NCBI RefSeq assembly: GCF_902506095.1
Contig: NZ_LR733293.1
Location: 1,671,061-1,735,060, forward strand
DNA: 64,000 nucleotides
From: Arthrobacter sp. 9AX
GTDB lineage: Bacteria; Actinomycetota; Actinomycetes; Actinomycetales; Micrococcaceae
Direction of reading: 5' to 3'
Shown here: in pieces, positions 7,898 to 17,585 of the stretch
Numbering within the stretch: position 1 is the first letter of the stretch
Layout: every line of letters starts with the position of its first letter
Translations under genes and position numbers: made by a program
Notes under the pieces: model-generated
What the model was told of the DNA's origin: nothing
Database searches by the model: none
The model's input: the letters and a program-made list of their open reading frames with translations, nothing else

Positions 7898-8797
7898 CTA
7901 GGCCGACAGCTGGTCCTGGCGTTCCGCCACTTCCTCCTTGAGGGCGGAAATCACGGCCTGCACCCGGGCTGACCGCACCGATTCCGGCCGGGCCACCGCC
8001 CAGATGGGCACCTGGCGTTCGAAGGCGTCCGGGAGTACCGGGACGAACCCGGAATTTCCCGCCACCATGAAGTTCGGAAGCAGCCCGATACCGGCGCCGC
8101 GGCGCACTGCCTCCACTTGGGCGAAGATGCTGGTCGCCTGGAAGCTGGACTTCGGCATGGGCAACTGCGAGGACCGGTGGCCAAGTTCGGCAACCTGGAG
8201 CGCCGACTCGACGTAAGAGACGAAGGGGTGCTGCCCCACGCCGTCGGGCGTTTCCGGCAGGCCGCGCGTGGCCGCGTAGGCGGGGCTGGCGTAGAGCCGG
8301 AGGAAGTAGTTGGTCAGGAAGATGGCCTGCGCGTTGCTCACGTCGGTGCGGCCCACCACTACCTCCAGGTCCACGCCGGAGCGGTTCTGGCTGACTTTGC
8401 GCGTGGCGCTGAGCATCTCCACGTTCAGCAGCGGGTGCCGCTGCTGGAGCCGGACCAGCGCCGGCGTCACGAATTCGGCGCCGAAGCCGTCCGTGGTGCT
8501 GATGCGGACCATGCCGGAGAGGGAGTCCCGGTCCTGGCCCGTCACGGCGGCAAGGGACCCCAGCGTTTCCTCGATCGCCTCAGCCGCGGCGACAGCCGAT
8601 ACCCCCAGTTCCGTCAACTCCCAGCCGTGCGGACTGCGCTCCAGGGTGCGGCCACCCAGTTGCTTGTCAAGGGCGAGGATGCGGCGCGAGATGGTGGTGT
8701 GAGTGGTGCCCATCGTTTCGGCGACGGCGTTGAAACGCCCCAGCCGGGCCACGGTCAACAGGATCAGCAGGTCGTCGGGACTGGGAAGCCGTGCCAC
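7898..8797 (-). CDS. LysR-family transcriptional regulator
   Basis: A 299-residue regulator. An N-terminal winged helix-turn-helix (about residues 5-65, with GRFNAVAETMGTTHTTISRR as the recognition region) is followed by a periplasmic-binding-protein-like effector domain. It is transcribed divergently from mmsB with 139 bp between start codons, the classic LysR layout, so it probably controls mmsBA and itself. TGTGCACA at 8824-8831 in the shared gap is a candidate part of its operator. Confidence 0.9.
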   Translation of the reverse strand: MARLPSPDDLLILLTVARLGRFNAVAETMGTTHTTISRRILALDKQLGGRTLERSPHGWELTELGVSAVAAAEAIEETLGSLAAVTGQDRDSLSGMVRISTTDGFGAEFVTPALVRLQQRHPLLNVEMLSATRKVSQNRSGVDLEVVVGRTDVSNAQAIFLTNYFLRLYASPAYAATRGLPETPDGVGQHPFVSYVESALQVAELGHRSSQLPMPKSSFQATSIFAQVEAVRRGAGIGLLPNFMVAGNSGFVPVLPDAFERQVPIWAVARPESVRSARVQAVISALKEEVAERQDQLSA

Positions 8798-8823
8798 GCG
8801 TGCCTTTCAGTCGTGTGTGCATC

Positions 8824-8831
8824 TGTGCACA
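8824..8831. promoter_or_regulatory. Candidate operator in the LysR/mmsB divergent region
   Basis: TGTGCACA, flanked by further TGTG and CACA steps (GTGTGTGCATCTGTGCACA), lies close to the LysR start. LysR sites generally contain an interrupted dyad, so this is plausible but unproven. Confidence 0.4.
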
Positions 8832-8936
8832 TACTGTCTGTGATTTTTCCCCTTGAATGCACCTTAGCAGGGTGTGATGGTAGACACAGACCTCGCGGCC
8901 GCGTCCGGCCGGGTACACAGCAAAGGAGCTAATGCC

Positions 8937-9839
8937 ATGGCAGTTGTCGGTTGGATCGGTTTGGGAAACATGGGCGGTTCCATGTCCGGGAACCTCGCAA
9001 AGGCGGGGCACGACGTACGGGGATTCGACCTCAACCCCGCCGCGCTCGCCGCAGCGGAGGCCGGAGGGGTGAAGCCGGTGGGAAGCATTGCCGAGGCGGT
9101 GGCGGGAGCGGACGTTGTGTTCACTATGCTTCCGAAGGGCGAGCACGCCAAGGCCGTCTACCTGGGTGCCGACGGAGTGCTTGCGCATGCCGATACGCGC
9201 ACGCTGCTGGTGGATTCCTCCACCATCGATATCGCCGCGGCGAAGGAACTGCACGACACCGCTGCTGCCGCCGGCTTCCGCTTCGTCGACGCCCCTGTGT
9301 CGGGCGGGATGAGCGGTGCCCAAGCCGGGACGCTGACGTTCATGGTGGGCGGTGAACCAGGCGCCGTGGCCGACGCGAGCGAATACATCCGGCCGATGGC
9401 CGCCAACATCATCCCCACGGGCGGAGCCACCACCGGCCAGGCGGCCAAGATCTGCAACAACCTGATGCTCCTGATCAACCTGGCCTCCACGGCCGAGGGA
9501 GCGGTGCTGGCGGACCGGCTCGGCCTGGACAAGAAGGTGTTCTGGGACATCGCCTCCGTGTCCTCCGGGGACAGCTGGGCCCTGCGCACCTGGTACCCCG
9601 TCCCCGGCGTGGTGCCCACTGCCGCCTCCAACAACGATTTCGCCCCCACGTTTACCGCTGAGCTGGCGAACAAGGACATCGGCCTGGCCATCAGCGCTGC
9701 GGAGGACACCGGCACGCCGCTCGAAATCGGCAAGCACGTCCAGCAGCTGTACCAGCGCCTCATTGACGCGGGCGAGTCCGGCAAGGACTGCTCCATGATC
9801 ATCAAGCTGGTCGACGGTTCCCTCGACCCGGCCAACTAA
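8937..9839 (+). CDS. mmsB: 3-hydroxyisobutyrate dehydrogenase
   Basis: A 300-residue NAD-dependent beta-hydroxyacid dehydrogenase that oxidises 3-hydroxyisobutyrate to methylmalonate semialdehyde in valine degradation. The N-terminal GWIGLGNMGGSM dinucleotide site, the substrate motif DAPVSGGMSGAQAGTL and the catalytic K171 in GQAAKICNN are all present. Start ATG 8937 follows AAAGGAG. An open frame extends back to 8874 but lacks a ribosome site. mmsA is 43 bp downstream and takes the product, so the two are almost certainly one operon. Confidence 0.93.
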   Translation: MAVVGWIGLGNMGGSMSGNLAKAGHDVRGFDLNPAALAAAEAGGVKPVGSIAEAVAGADVVFTMLPKGEHAKAVYLGADGVLAHADTRTLLVDSSTIDIAAAKELHDTAAAAGFRFVDAPVSGGMSGAQAGTLTFMVGGEPGAVADASEYIRPMAANIIPTGGATTGQAAKICNNLMLLINLASTAEGAVLADRLGLDKKVFWDIASVSSGDSWALRTWYPVPGVVPTAASNNDFAPTFTAELANKDIGLAISAAEDTGTPLEIGKHVQQLYQRLIDAGESGKDCSMIIKLVDGSLDPAN

Positions 9840-9882
9840 AACCCGGCCAACTAGAAGCCAGTCAACTGGAAGAGAGACAACC

Positions 9883-11367
9883 ATGCAGACCATTCCGCAT
9901 TACATCAACGGCAACCGCGTTGCCGATGCCGAGCGTTTCGGCCCCGTCTTCAACCCTGCTACCGGCGAGCAGGAAAAGCAGGTGGCGCTGGCCTCCGCGG
10001 CCCGGGTAGAGGAAGCCATTGCCGCGGCCAAGGCAGCGCTGCCGGCCTGGCGGGCAACGAGCCTGGCCAAGCGGACCAACATCTTCTTCCGGGTCCGGGA
10101 AATCCTCACCCAGCGCAAGTCAGAGCTGGCCGCCATCCTCACCAGCGAACACGGCAAGGTACTTTCCGACGCCGAGGGGGAGATCTCCCGCGGCCTTGAG
10201 AACATCGAGTTCGCCACCGGCCTGTCCCACATGCTCAAGGGCGAGCGCTCGGAGCAGGTCTCCAGCGGAGTGGACGTCCACTCGGTCCGGCAGCCTGTGG
10301 GCGTCGTTGCCTGCATTACCCCGTTCAACTTTCCGGCCATGGTGCCGCTGTGGATGGTCGGCAGTGCGCTGGCCTGCGGCAATACCGTGCTCCTGAAGCC
10401 GAGCGAAAAGGATCCGTCGTCAGCCGTGTTCATCGCGGAAGTCTTCGCGGAGGCGGGCCTGCCTGCCGGCGTACTGAACGTGGTCCACGGCGATAAGGAG
10501 GCGGTGGACGTCCTGCTCGAACACCGGGACGTCAAAGCCGTCAGCTTCGTCGGCTCGACGCCGATCGCGCAGTCGATCTACAAGCGCGCAGCAGACCACG
10601 GCAAGCGGGTCCAGGCCCTGGGCGGTGCCAAGAACCACATGGTGGTCCTGCCGGATGCGGACCTGGACATGGCAGCGGATGCCGCCATCTCGGCAGCCTA
10701 CGGTTCAGCAGGCGAGCGCTGCATGGCGGTCAGCGTGCTCGTCGCCGTCGGGAACATCGCCGACGACCTCGTTGCGGCCATCAAGAGCCGGATGGCGACC
10801 TTGAAGATCGGCCCGGGCACGGACCCGGCGTCGCAGATGGGCCCGCTGATCACCGCCGAACACCGCGACAAAGTGGCTTCCTATGTGGCCGGCGCCGACA
10901 ACGAGGGAGCCACCGTTGTGGTGGATGGGCGTTCGCAGCAGTTCGATTCCAACGGGTTCTTTATTGGCGTCAGCCTCGTGGACAATGTGAAGCCGGGCAT
11001 GAAGGTGTACGACGACGAAATCTTCGGCCCCGTCCTGTCCGTGGTCCGCGTGGACACTTACGGTGACGCTGTCCGCCTGGTCAACGACAACGAGTTCGGC
11101 AACGGGGTTGCCATCTTCACCCGTGACGGCGGCGCCGCGCGGCAGTTCGAGTTCGACGTCGAGGCAGGCATGGTGGGAGTCAATGTGCCCATTCCGGTGC
11201 CGGTGGGCACTTTCTCCTTCGGCGGCTGGAAGAACTCGCTGTTCGGGGACACGCACATGTACGGGCCGGACAGCATCCGGTTCTACACCAGGGGCAAGGT
11301 GGTCACCACGCGGTGGCCGGACCCAGCAACGTCAGTCATCGACCTGGGCTTCCCGCAGGTGGACTGA
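9883..11367 (+). CDS. mmsA: CoA-acylating methylmalonate-semialdehyde dehydrogenase
   Basis: A 494-residue aldehyde dehydrogenase that converts methylmalonate semialdehyde to propionyl-CoA (and malonate semialdehyde to acetyl-CoA). The catalytic cysteine is C280 in GSAGERCMAVS, and the FVGSTPIA nucleotide segment and VGVNVPIPVPVGTFSFGGWK C-terminal block are characteristic of MMSDH. A purine-rich GGAAGAGAG precedes ATG 9883. It completes valine catabolism after mmsB; the propionyl-CoA would need a route outside this window. Confidence 0.94.
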   Translation: MQTIPHYINGNRVADAERFGPVFNPATGEQEKQVALASAARVEEAIAAAKAALPAWRATSLAKRTNIFFRVREILTQRKSELAAILTSEHGKVLSDAEGEISRGLENIEFATGLSHMLKGERSEQVSSGVDVHSVRQPVGVVACITPFNFPAMVPLWMVGSALACGNTVLLKPSEKDPSSAVFIAEVFAEAGLPAGVLNVVHGDKEAVDVLLEHRDVKAVSFVGSTPIAQSIYKRAADHGKRVQALGGAKNHMVVLPDADLDMAADAAISAAYGSAGERCMAVSVLVAVGNIADDLVAAIKSRMATLKIGPGTDPASQMGPLITAEHRDKVASYVAGADNEGATVVVDGRSQQFDSNGFFIGVSLVDNVKPGMKVYDDEIFGPVLSVVRVDTYGDAVRLVNDNEFGNGVAIFTRDGGAARQFEFDVEAGMVGVNVPIPVPVGTFSFGGWKNSLFGDTHMYGPDSIRFYTRGKVVTTRWPDPATSVIDLGFPQVD

Positions 11368-11373
11368 CGCAGG

Positions 11374-11889
11374 CTAGCCGTTCATGATCTCGCTGCGGCG
11401 GGCCATGTACTCCTCCATGGACAGCTCGCCGTTGCTGTACTGCGCGTCGAGTTCCGCGAGCTTGCGCGCCCGGTAGCCTTGCGGGGCCGACGGCGGCGGG
11501 GGAGTTGCGGGGGCAGCCGGCTGCTGCGGGGCTTCTTCAGGCTGGCCGTACCCGGGCTGCCCGGACGGCGCCTGCCCAAACGGCGGAAACTGCTGGTCCA
11601 TGGGCGGAACAGGCTGGACGGGCGGCAGCGGGTCGCCGGCAGGGAGCGGCTGGGGGCGGTCAAGGTGGCGGAATCCGCCACCGAAGTAGTCCTGCTGGGT
11701 GAGGCCGTCCCGCGGCTGCTTGCTCTGCGGGCCGTTGGACGGGTACATCCCGCCGCCGGGAAACTGGTCCGGGTAGCGCCCGGAGAAGCTTTGCTCGTGG
11801 TTCCGGCGGGCCACGGACTTCCGGTACATCCGCATGGCCATCGGGATCAGGAACGACAAAACGATGATCCAGAAAAACAAGTTGCTCAC
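11374..11889 (-). CDS. Membrane-anchored protein with SHOCT-like C-terminus
   Basis: A 171-residue protein of unknown role. One N-terminal membrane helix (residues 2-20, LFFWIIVLSFLIPMAMRM) is followed by a Pro/Gln/Gly-rich low-complexity linker of roughly 100 residues. It ends in a short helical module, RKLAELDAQYSNGELSMEEY, resembling the SHOCT oligomerisation motif. It overlaps no neighbour and converges on mmsA with 6 bp between stops. Confidence 0.7.
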   Translation of the reverse strand: MSNLFFWIIVLSFLIPMAMRMYRKSVARRNHEQSFSGRYPDQFPGGGMYPSNGPQSKQPRDGLTQQDYFGGGFRHLDRPQPLPAGDPLPPVQPVPPMDQQFPPFGQAPSGQPGYGQPEEAPQQPAAPATPPPPSAPQGYRARKLAELDAQYSNGELSMEEYMARRSEIMNG

Positions 11890-11921
11890 GGTGCCGTGCC
11901 TCTCATTGGTGTCCCTCCAGC

Positions 11922-13073
11922 TTAAGCCCCGGGCTGCACCCGGACGGTGGGAAGGCCCGTGAAAGCGGCGTACCGGTCCACAGCGTCCTGCACCGCCGCA
12001 GCCAGCGGCGAGCCGGGAGGTTCAGCCCAGGCGGGGCGGATATCAACTTCGCACCTGCCGGGACGAAAGGTGTGCCGCCACGAACCGGCCATCCGCCCGT
12101 CCAGCAGCACCACATGCATCGGCTCACCCTGGAACGGGAAGGCCGGGGCGCCGCCTCCCATGTAATGCCGTGTGGCGGAGTAGCCCATCACGTACTCGTC
12201 GTAGCACTGGATCAGGTCGATCCGTGGCCCAGCCGTGCCGCTGCCGCCGTGGGCGTCCCCGCCGGCGCCGTAATAGTGCACGACGCCGTCGATCACCGTT
12301 TCGGCCAGTGTGTCGGGGTGTGCCTCCACAGTGAGCTGCAGCCCCTTCCGGACCTCCGTCAAGGTCAGCCCGGACCAGTCGGCGCAGTCCTTGGCGGTGG
12401 CCGGGCCTCGGCTGGTGAAGTAGCGGCAGGCAAGTTCGGCCAACGCTTCCGGCCGGGTCCACTCCGGCCCGGCGGGGACGCGCTCATCAAACAGCGCGTA
12501 GGTCTGCTTCAAGGCTCCGCCCGGGCTCCGCACCGGCGTGCCGCTGACCAGCACGCCGGTGATTTCTGCATGCATGATCAGGTAGGCAAGCTTCAGGCCC
12601 TTCGCCGGGAGCCCGGCGTCGTGAAGCTTCGATGCGAGGACTTCCCTGGAAAGGTGGTTGCCGTCCGCCACCGCGCTGCCCAGGATCCCGGCGCTCCGCG
12701 CGGCGGCAGCTGCGTCAATGCCGGTCTGGCGGTAGGTGACGGCGTTGATTTGTTCGAGCCGCGGCCCGGAGAGCGCCCGAAGCCAGCGGAGATCGTCGCG
12801 GTGGACGAAATGCCAGGTGGGCCGGAGGATATGGGTCCGCAGGATCCGTCCGTCTCCTACGGCCTTCTCGATGTCAGCGGCAGTAACGGCCCCGGAAGTG
12901 GCCGCCGCGCGCTGGGCCAGGCTCCATTGGGCGTAGGGAAACTCCTGTGCCTGCACGGCGAGCAGCCTCCGCAGGGCATCCTCCGGTGAGGCGGCACCTG
13001 GCCCGCGGAGCCGCTGGGCCCGCATGCGGAGCCGCAGCACCTCATCGGGTGCCATGCCCATTACAGAAGACAC
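11922..13073 (-). CDS. Winged-helix DNA-binding protein of the AlkZ/YcaQ-like family
   Basis: A 383-residue member of the HTH_42 family, whose characterised members (AlkZ, YcaQ) are DNA glycosylases acting on interstrand crosslinks or alkylated bases. The conserved LLAVQAQEFPYAQWSL block near residue 45, carrying the Q-x-Q positions, and the LRPTWHFVHRDD block are both seen. Many actinobacteria carry several paralogues of uncertain function, so glycosylase activity is inference. It lies 32 bp upstream of the SHOCT-like gene on the same strand, but shared function is doubtful. Confidence 0.8.
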   Translation of the reverse strand: MSSVMGMAPDEVLRLRMRAQRLRGPGAASPEDALRRLLAVQAQEFPYAQWSLAQRAAATSGAVTAADIEKAVGDGRILRTHILRPTWHFVHRDDLRWLRALSGPRLEQINAVTYRQTGIDAAAAARSAGILGSAVADGNHLSREVLASKLHDAGLPAKGLKLAYLIMHAEITGVLVSGTPVRSPGGALKQTYALFDERVPAGPEWTRPEALAELACRYFTSRGPATAKDCADWSGLTLTEVRKGLQLTVEAHPDTLAETVIDGVVHYYGAGGDAHGGSGTAGPRIDLIQCYDEYVMGYSATRHYMGGGAPAFPFQGEPMHVVLLDGRMAGSWRHTFRPGRCEVDIRPAWAEPPGSPLAAAVQDAVDRYAAFTGLPTVRVQPGA

Positions 13074-13137
13074 CCCAAAGCCGGAATCAAGCTGCCCGCG
13101 TCAAGGGGGCAGGCAAGGCTCCCCGGAGTCCCCAACG

Positions 13138-14007
13138 CTAGCGCCGAGCAGCCTCGGTGGTCCCGAGCGGACCCTCACCGGATCCCAGCGGAACTCCCGG
13201 ACCGAACACGGGTCCCGGCGTCGGACGCTTTGGCAGGATTCCGTCACCGGAGGACTGGTGCCGCAGCCGGCGCAGCACCCAGGGAACAAAGTATTCGCGC
13301 GCCCACACCAGGTCGCCGGAGCGGGCCTCGCGCCAGCTCCGGGCGGGCAGCGGCTTGGGCTGCAGCGGCTTCAGCGTGTGCTCCACGTTCAACGAATCCA
13401 GGACCATCGCCGCGATGGTGTGGTGGCCCAGCGGCGAGAAATGCAGCCGGTCCGCATCCCACATCTGCGGGTCGTTGAGCTGCCGCAGGGACCACATGTC
13501 GGCGATGATCGCGTCGTGCCGGGCCGCGACTGTCCGCAGGTTCTCGTTATAGATGGCCACCTTGCTGCGGATCCTGCCCAGCACCGAAGACCCCGTGTCC
13601 GGGCCATTGAAGAGCACCACGGTGGCCCCGCCCACGGCCAGGATCCGGACCACCGAGTCCAGCCTCTCGGCCAGGGCATCAGGGTCGCCGCCAGGGCGCA
13701 GGAGGTCGTTACCGCCGGCGGACAAGGTCACCAGGTCCGGCTTCAGCGCCAGGCACGCGGCAAGCTGCTGGTCCACGATCTGCTGCAGGAGACGGCCGCG
13801 GACGGCCAGGTTGGCATAAGCGAAATCGGGCTTGGTGCGGCTGAGTTCCTCGGCCACCCTGTCGGCCCAGCCGCGGTAACCGCCGGGGCTGGAGGGCTCG
13901 GGGTCGCCGATGCCCTCGGTGAAGGAATCACCCATGGCCACGTACCGGGTCCAGGGGTGGGATCCGGGGTGGACAGTAGACGTCTGGAAAGCGCTTGCGT
14001 CAGTCAC
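13138..14007 (-). CDS. SGNH/GDSL-family hydrolase
   Basis: A 289-residue esterase/lipase-type hydrolase. Block I AMGDSFTEGIGD places the nucleophile at S28; block III is SAGGNDLL, and block V DADRLHFSPLGHH carries the Asp and His of the triad. There is no obvious signal peptide, so it is probably cytosolic, as in the many actinobacterial homologues. The C-terminal 50 residues are Pro/Gly-rich. Substrate unknown. It is divergent from the next hydrolase gene, with starts about 78 bp apart. Confidence 0.88.
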   Translation of the reverse strand: MTDASAFQTSTVHPGSHPWTRYVAMGDSFTEGIGDPEPSSPGGYRGWADRVAEELSRTKPDFAYANLAVRGRLLQQIVDQQLAACLALKPDLVTLSAGGNDLLRPGGDPDALAERLDSVVRILAVGGATVVLFNGPDTGSSVLGRIRSKVAIYNENLRTVAARHDAIIADMWSLRQLNDPQMWDADRLHFSPLGHHTIAAMVLDSLNVEHTLKPLQPKPLPARSWREARSGDLVWAREYFVPWVLRRLRHQSSGDGILPKRPTPGPVFGPGVPLGSGEGPLGTTEAARR

Positions 14008-14084
14008 GGTCCTATCCTGCCTTCCGTTCCGCGGGCTACGCGAACGTAGGTTGTTACCTCGGGGTAACTGTAAGAATGGAAACC

Positions 14085-14735
14085 ATGACTGAAGCCGAAG
14101 TATTTCCTGCCCCTGTTGTTCTGTGGTCCCACCCTGAGGACCAGCGCGACGGCAAACCCCTTCTGGTGCTGCTGCACGGCTACGGGGCCAACGAACAGGA
14201 TCTGCTCAGCCTGGCGGACCTGCTGCCGGACGATTTCGCGGTAGCCTCCGTCCGCGCTCCGATCGCCATGGGTCCCGGCTTCACCTGGTTCCCGCTGACC
14301 GCCTCCATCGACTACTCCCTGGACCGGGTCAAAGCCGCGTCGTCCTTCGTGCTCGACTGGATCGACACCATCAAGGCCGGGCACCCCTCGGTCACCCTGC
14401 TCGGCTTTTCGATGGGGATGGCCATGGCCACCACGCTCCTCCGGCAGCGGCCCAAGGACTTCGCAGCCGTCGTCGGACTTTCGGGCTTTGTGGTGGACGC
14501 CGGCGACGATCCCGGCTTCAAGGACTCCGAACTCGACGGAACCGTCCCCATGTTCTGGGGGCGTGACCAGCAGGACCCTGTGATCACCCCGGACAAGATC
14601 GAATACACCATGGGCTGGGTGCGGCAGCACGTCAAGCTCACCAAGGTGCTGTACACGGGCATGTGGCACGGAATCAACCAGCAGGAAATCGGGCACGTCT
14701 CCGAGTTCCTCACCCATGAGGTGCTCAAGAAGTAG
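14085..14735 (+). CDS. Alpha/beta hydrolase, phospholipase/carboxylesterase type
   Basis: A 216-residue single-domain hydrolase. LLVLLHGYGANEQDLL forms the oxyanion region, S109 in LLGFSMGMAMA is the nucleophile, and GMWHGINQQE carries the probable catalytic His. It resembles the YpfH/carboxylesterase group acting on small esters. ATG 14076, three codons upstream in frame, is an alternative start. Confidence 0.85.
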   Translation: MTEAEVFPAPVVLWSHPEDQRDGKPLLVLLHGYGANEQDLLSLADLLPDDFAVASVRAPIAMGPGFTWFPLTASIDYSLDRVKAASSFVLDWIDTIKAGHPSVTLLGFSMGMAMATTLLRQRPKDFAAVVGLSGFVVDAGDDPGFKDSELDGTVPMFWGRDQQDPVITPDKIEYTMGWVRQHVKLTKVLYTGMWHGINQQEIGHVSEFLTHEVLKK

Positions 14736-14805
14736 GAGTACGACGCCGGGGGCCGGCTTTTCGGGGCCAGCCCACGGCGGGTGCCGCGGAGGCCGGTCCC
14801 GCGCG

Positions 14806-15033
14806 TCAGGCCTGCGGCGCCACTACTTTGACGGTCTGGTTGTTGACCGTGACGGTGTCCCCGTTGTGCAGCTGGCGGCCGCGGCGGTCGTCGATCTCCC
14901 CGTTGACTTTGACGAGCCCGTTCTTGATCAGCTCCGCCGCCTCCACGCCGTCCTCCACAAGGTTGGCGAGCTTGAGGAGCTGGCCGAGGCGGATCATGGT
15001 GTCGCGGATGGGGACCTCTTCAACGTTGCTCAT
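14806..15033 (-). CDS. S4-domain RNA-binding protein
   Basis: A 75-residue protein consisting almost entirely of an S4 RNA-binding fold, with IRLGQLLKLANLVEDGVEAA and GLVKVNGEIDDRRGRQLHNG as the two recognisable parts. It is close to YbcJ/YaaA-type small RNA-binding proteins, which act on structured RNA in the cytosol. Start ATG 15033 fits family length; an 11-residue upstream extension is open but would overlap the divergent transporter start. Confidence 0.85.
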   Translation of the reverse strand: MSNVEEVPIRDTMIRLGQLLKLANLVEDGVEAAELIKNGLVKVNGEIDDRRGRQLHNGDTVTVNNQTVKVVAPQA

Positions 15034-15065
15034 GAAGCAATAATGCCTGACGTAATGTGGATCCA

Positions 15066-16052
15066 ATGACCTCCCCCTCCCGCCTGCCGCTGCTCGCAGG
15101 CCTGCCGCTGGCAGTGGGTGCGGGCCTTGCCATCCCCGTGCAGGGCCGCATCAACGGTGCACTGGGCGCCTCGCTGAATGACGGCATCGCCGCCTCCGTG
15201 GTGAGTTTCAGCACAGGCCTGCTGGTGATGATCCTCATCTCACTGCTCCTCCCGCGCGGCCGCGCCGGCCTGGCCGGCATCCTCCCCGCCGTCCGGAAAC
15301 GGGCCTTTCCACGGGTCTACGTCCTCGCCGGAGGCATCGGCGCGCTGTTCGTCTTCGCGCAGTCCTTCACGGTGGGCATCCTGGGCGTGGCGCTCTTCAC
15401 CGTGGCCACCGTCACCGGGCAGACCCTCAGCGGCTTGCTGGTGGACCGGCTGGGCATCGGGCCGGCGGGCCGGAAATCCGTTACGGGGATCCGGGTCGTC
15501 GGCTGCGTCCTGACCATCGCCGCCGTCGCCTGGGCCGTTTCGCCCAGGTTCAGCGGCGCCGCGGGTGGAAGTACCGGCGCTGCAGGTCCCTCTGAACTGC
15601 TGCTGCCGCTCCTGCTGCCCGTGCTGGCCGGCTTCCTGATGAGCTTCCAGCAGGCGATGAACGGAACCGCCACCGTCCACTACGGCACACCCATCGCCGC
15701 CACCCTGGTCAACTTCGTTGCCGGCTCCCTGGTGCTCTGGACCGCTTACGGCATCAAGCTGGCCGTGGCCGGGCCGGGCAACCCGCTGCCGGGGGAGTGG
15801 TGGTACTACGTCGGCGGTCCGATGGGCTGCGTGTTCATCGGTTTGGGCGCGCTGCTGGTCCGCAGCCTGGGCGTGCTGGTCACGGGACTTGGAATGATTG
15901 CCGGCCAGCTGCTCGGCTCGCTGGCACTGGACGTGGTCCTTCCTGCGCCCGGCACAGTGGTGGCACCCGCCACCGTGCTCGGCACCATCCTCACCCTCGC
16001 CGCGATCGTCCTGGCCACCTTGCCCTGGCCGCGGGGAGCATTCCGCAGGTAG
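15066..16052 (+). CDS. DMT-superfamily membrane protein (DUF606/YdcZ type)
   Basis: A 328-residue membrane protein with about ten hydrophobic segments in two similar halves. Each half begins with the pattern G-x-x-x-x-x-Q-x-x-x-NG (AIPVQGRINGALG; FQQAMNGTATV), typical of the DUF606/YdcZ group within the drug/metabolite transporter superfamily. The substrate is unknown. ATG 15066 is preferred over GTG 15057. Confidence 0.82.
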   Translation: MTSPSRLPLLAGLPLAVGAGLAIPVQGRINGALGASLNDGIAASVVSFSTGLLVMILISLLLPRGRAGLAGILPAVRKRAFPRVYVLAGGIGALFVFAQSFTVGILGVALFTVATVTGQTLSGLLVDRLGIGPAGRKSVTGIRVVGCVLTIAAVAWAVSPRFSGAAGGSTGAAGPSELLLPLLLPVLAGFLMSFQQAMNGTATVHYGTPIAATLVNFVAGSLVLWTAYGIKLAVAGPGNPLPGEWWYYVGGPMGCVFIGLGALLVRSLGVLVTGLGMIAGQLLGSLALDVVLPAPGTVVAPATVLGTILTLAAIVLATLPWPRGAFRR

Positions 16053-16197
16053 TCACCGGTAGGCTAGGACACGCAGCTTTCACGCTGTTTCCCTTCATCC
16101 GCCCCTCCCGGCAGCCAGTGGTGCCCACCATCGGCGCAACCGGGGCCTGAAAACCGCGGACCGCACCCAGCGGCCCTGTAGAAATTGGAGTTCCCCC

Positions 16198-17583
16198 ATG
16201 GCAGCAAAATCCGTTCTCGACCAGGTCATTTCCCTCTCCAAGCGGAGGGGCTTTGTGTTCCAGGCCGGTGAGATCTACGGAGGTTCGCGCTCTGCCTGGG
16301 ACTACGGGCCCCTTGGCGCCGAGCTGAAGGAAAACATCAAGCGCCAGTGGTGGCAGTCCATGGTCCGCGGCCGCGAGGACGTGGTGGGCCTGGACTCCTC
16401 CGTCATCCTGCCCCGCCAGGTCTGGGAAGCCTCCGGCCACGTAGAGGTCTTCTCCGACCCGCTCGTGGAATGCCTCTCCTGCCACAAGCGCTACCGCGCG
16501 GACCACCTCGAGGAAGAATACGAGGAGAAGAAGGGCCGCCCGCCGGAGAACGGCCTGAAGGACATCGTCTGCGCCAACTGCGGCACCCGCGGCCAGTGGA
16601 CCGAGCCGCAGGAGTTCTCCGGCCTGCTCAAGACCTACCTGGGCCCGGTGGCCAGCGAAGAAGGCCTGCACTACCTGCGCCCGGAGACGGCCCAGGGCAT
16701 CTTCGTGAACTTCAACAACGTTCTCACCACCTCCCGGAAGAAGCCGCCGTTCGGCATCGGCCAGATCGGCAAGTCCTTCCGCAACGAAATCACCCCGGGC
16801 AACTTCATCTTCCGCACGCGCGAGTTCGAGCAGATGGAAATGGAGTTCTTCGTCGAGCCCGGCACGGATGAAGAGTGGCACAAGTACTGGATGAACGAGC
16901 GCATGGCCTGGTACACGGGCCTGGGCATCCGCGAGGAAAACCTGCGCTTCTTCGAGCACCCGCAGGAAAAGCTCAGTCACTACTCCAAGGGCACCACGGA
17001 CATCGAGTACCGCTTCGGTTTCCAGGGCTCAGAATGGGGCGAGCTGGAAGGCATCGCCAACCGCACCGACTTCGATCTCTCCACCCACGCCAAGGCCTCC
17101 GGAACGGACCTGAGCTACTTCAACCAGGCCACCAACGAGCGCTACACCCCCTACGTCATCGAGCCCGCCGCCGGCCTCACCCGCTCATTCATGGCGTTCC
17201 TGGTGGACGCCTACACCGAGGACGAGGCCCCCAACGCCAAGGGCGGGGTGGATGTCCGGACCGTCCTGAAGCTGGATCCGCGCCTGGCCCCGGTCAAGGC
17301 CGCCGTCCTGCCGCTGAGCCGCAACGAGGACCTGTCCCCGAAGGCAAAGGACCTCGCCGCCCAGCTGCGGAAGAACTGGAACATCGACTTCGACGACGCC
17401 GGCGCGATCGGCCGCCGCTACCGCCGCCAGGACGAGATCGGCACCCCGTTCTGCATCACCGTGGACTTCGACACCCTGGAGGACCAGGCCGTGACCATCC
17501 GCGAGCGTGACACCATGAGCCAGGAACGCGTCTCCCTGGACAAGGTGGAAGGCTACCTGGCCGCACGCCTGATCGGCGCCTGA
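16198..17583 (+). CDS. glyS: Glycine--tRNA ligase (class II, alpha2 type)
   Basis: A 461-residue enzyme of the single-chain eukaryotic/Gram-positive type. Class II motifs are visible as [17 protein letters not shown] near the N-terminus, [19 protein letters not shown] (motif 2) and [14 protein letters not shown] (motif 3). A four-cysteine zinc element (CLSCHKRY ... CANCGTRG) lies between. Start ATG 16198 follows GGAG. The 145-bp upstream gap shows no T-box or other recognisable leader. A GNAT gene follows after two bases and is probably co-transcribed. Confidence 0.97.
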   Translation: MAAKSVLDQVISLSKRRGFVFQAGEIYGGSRSAWDYGPLGAELKENIKRQWWQSMVRGREDVVGLDSSVILPRQVWEASGHVEVFSDPLVECLSCHKRYRADHLEEEYEEKKGRPPENGLKDIVCANCGTRGQWTEPQEFSGLLKTYLGPVASEEGLHYLRPETAQGIFVNFNNVLTTSRKKPPFGIGQIGKSFRNEITPGNFIFRTREFEQMEMEFFVEPGTDEEWHKYWMNERMAWYTGLGIREENLRFFEHPQEKLSHYSKGTTDIEYRFGFQGSEWGELEGIANRTDFDLSTHAKASGTDLSYFNQATNERYTPYVIEPAAGLTRSFMAFLVDAYTEDEAPNAKGGVDVRTVLKLDPRLAPVKAAVLPLSRNEDLSPKAKDLAAQLRKNWNIDFDDAGAIGRRYRRQDEIGTPFCITVDFDTLEDQAVTIRERDTMSQERVSLDKVEGYLAARLIGA

Positions 17584-17585
17584 GC

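Noticed and set aside
16053..16197. A T-box leader before glyS.
   Set aside because: The gap is short and shows neither the conserved T-box sequence nor a terminator/antiterminator pair.
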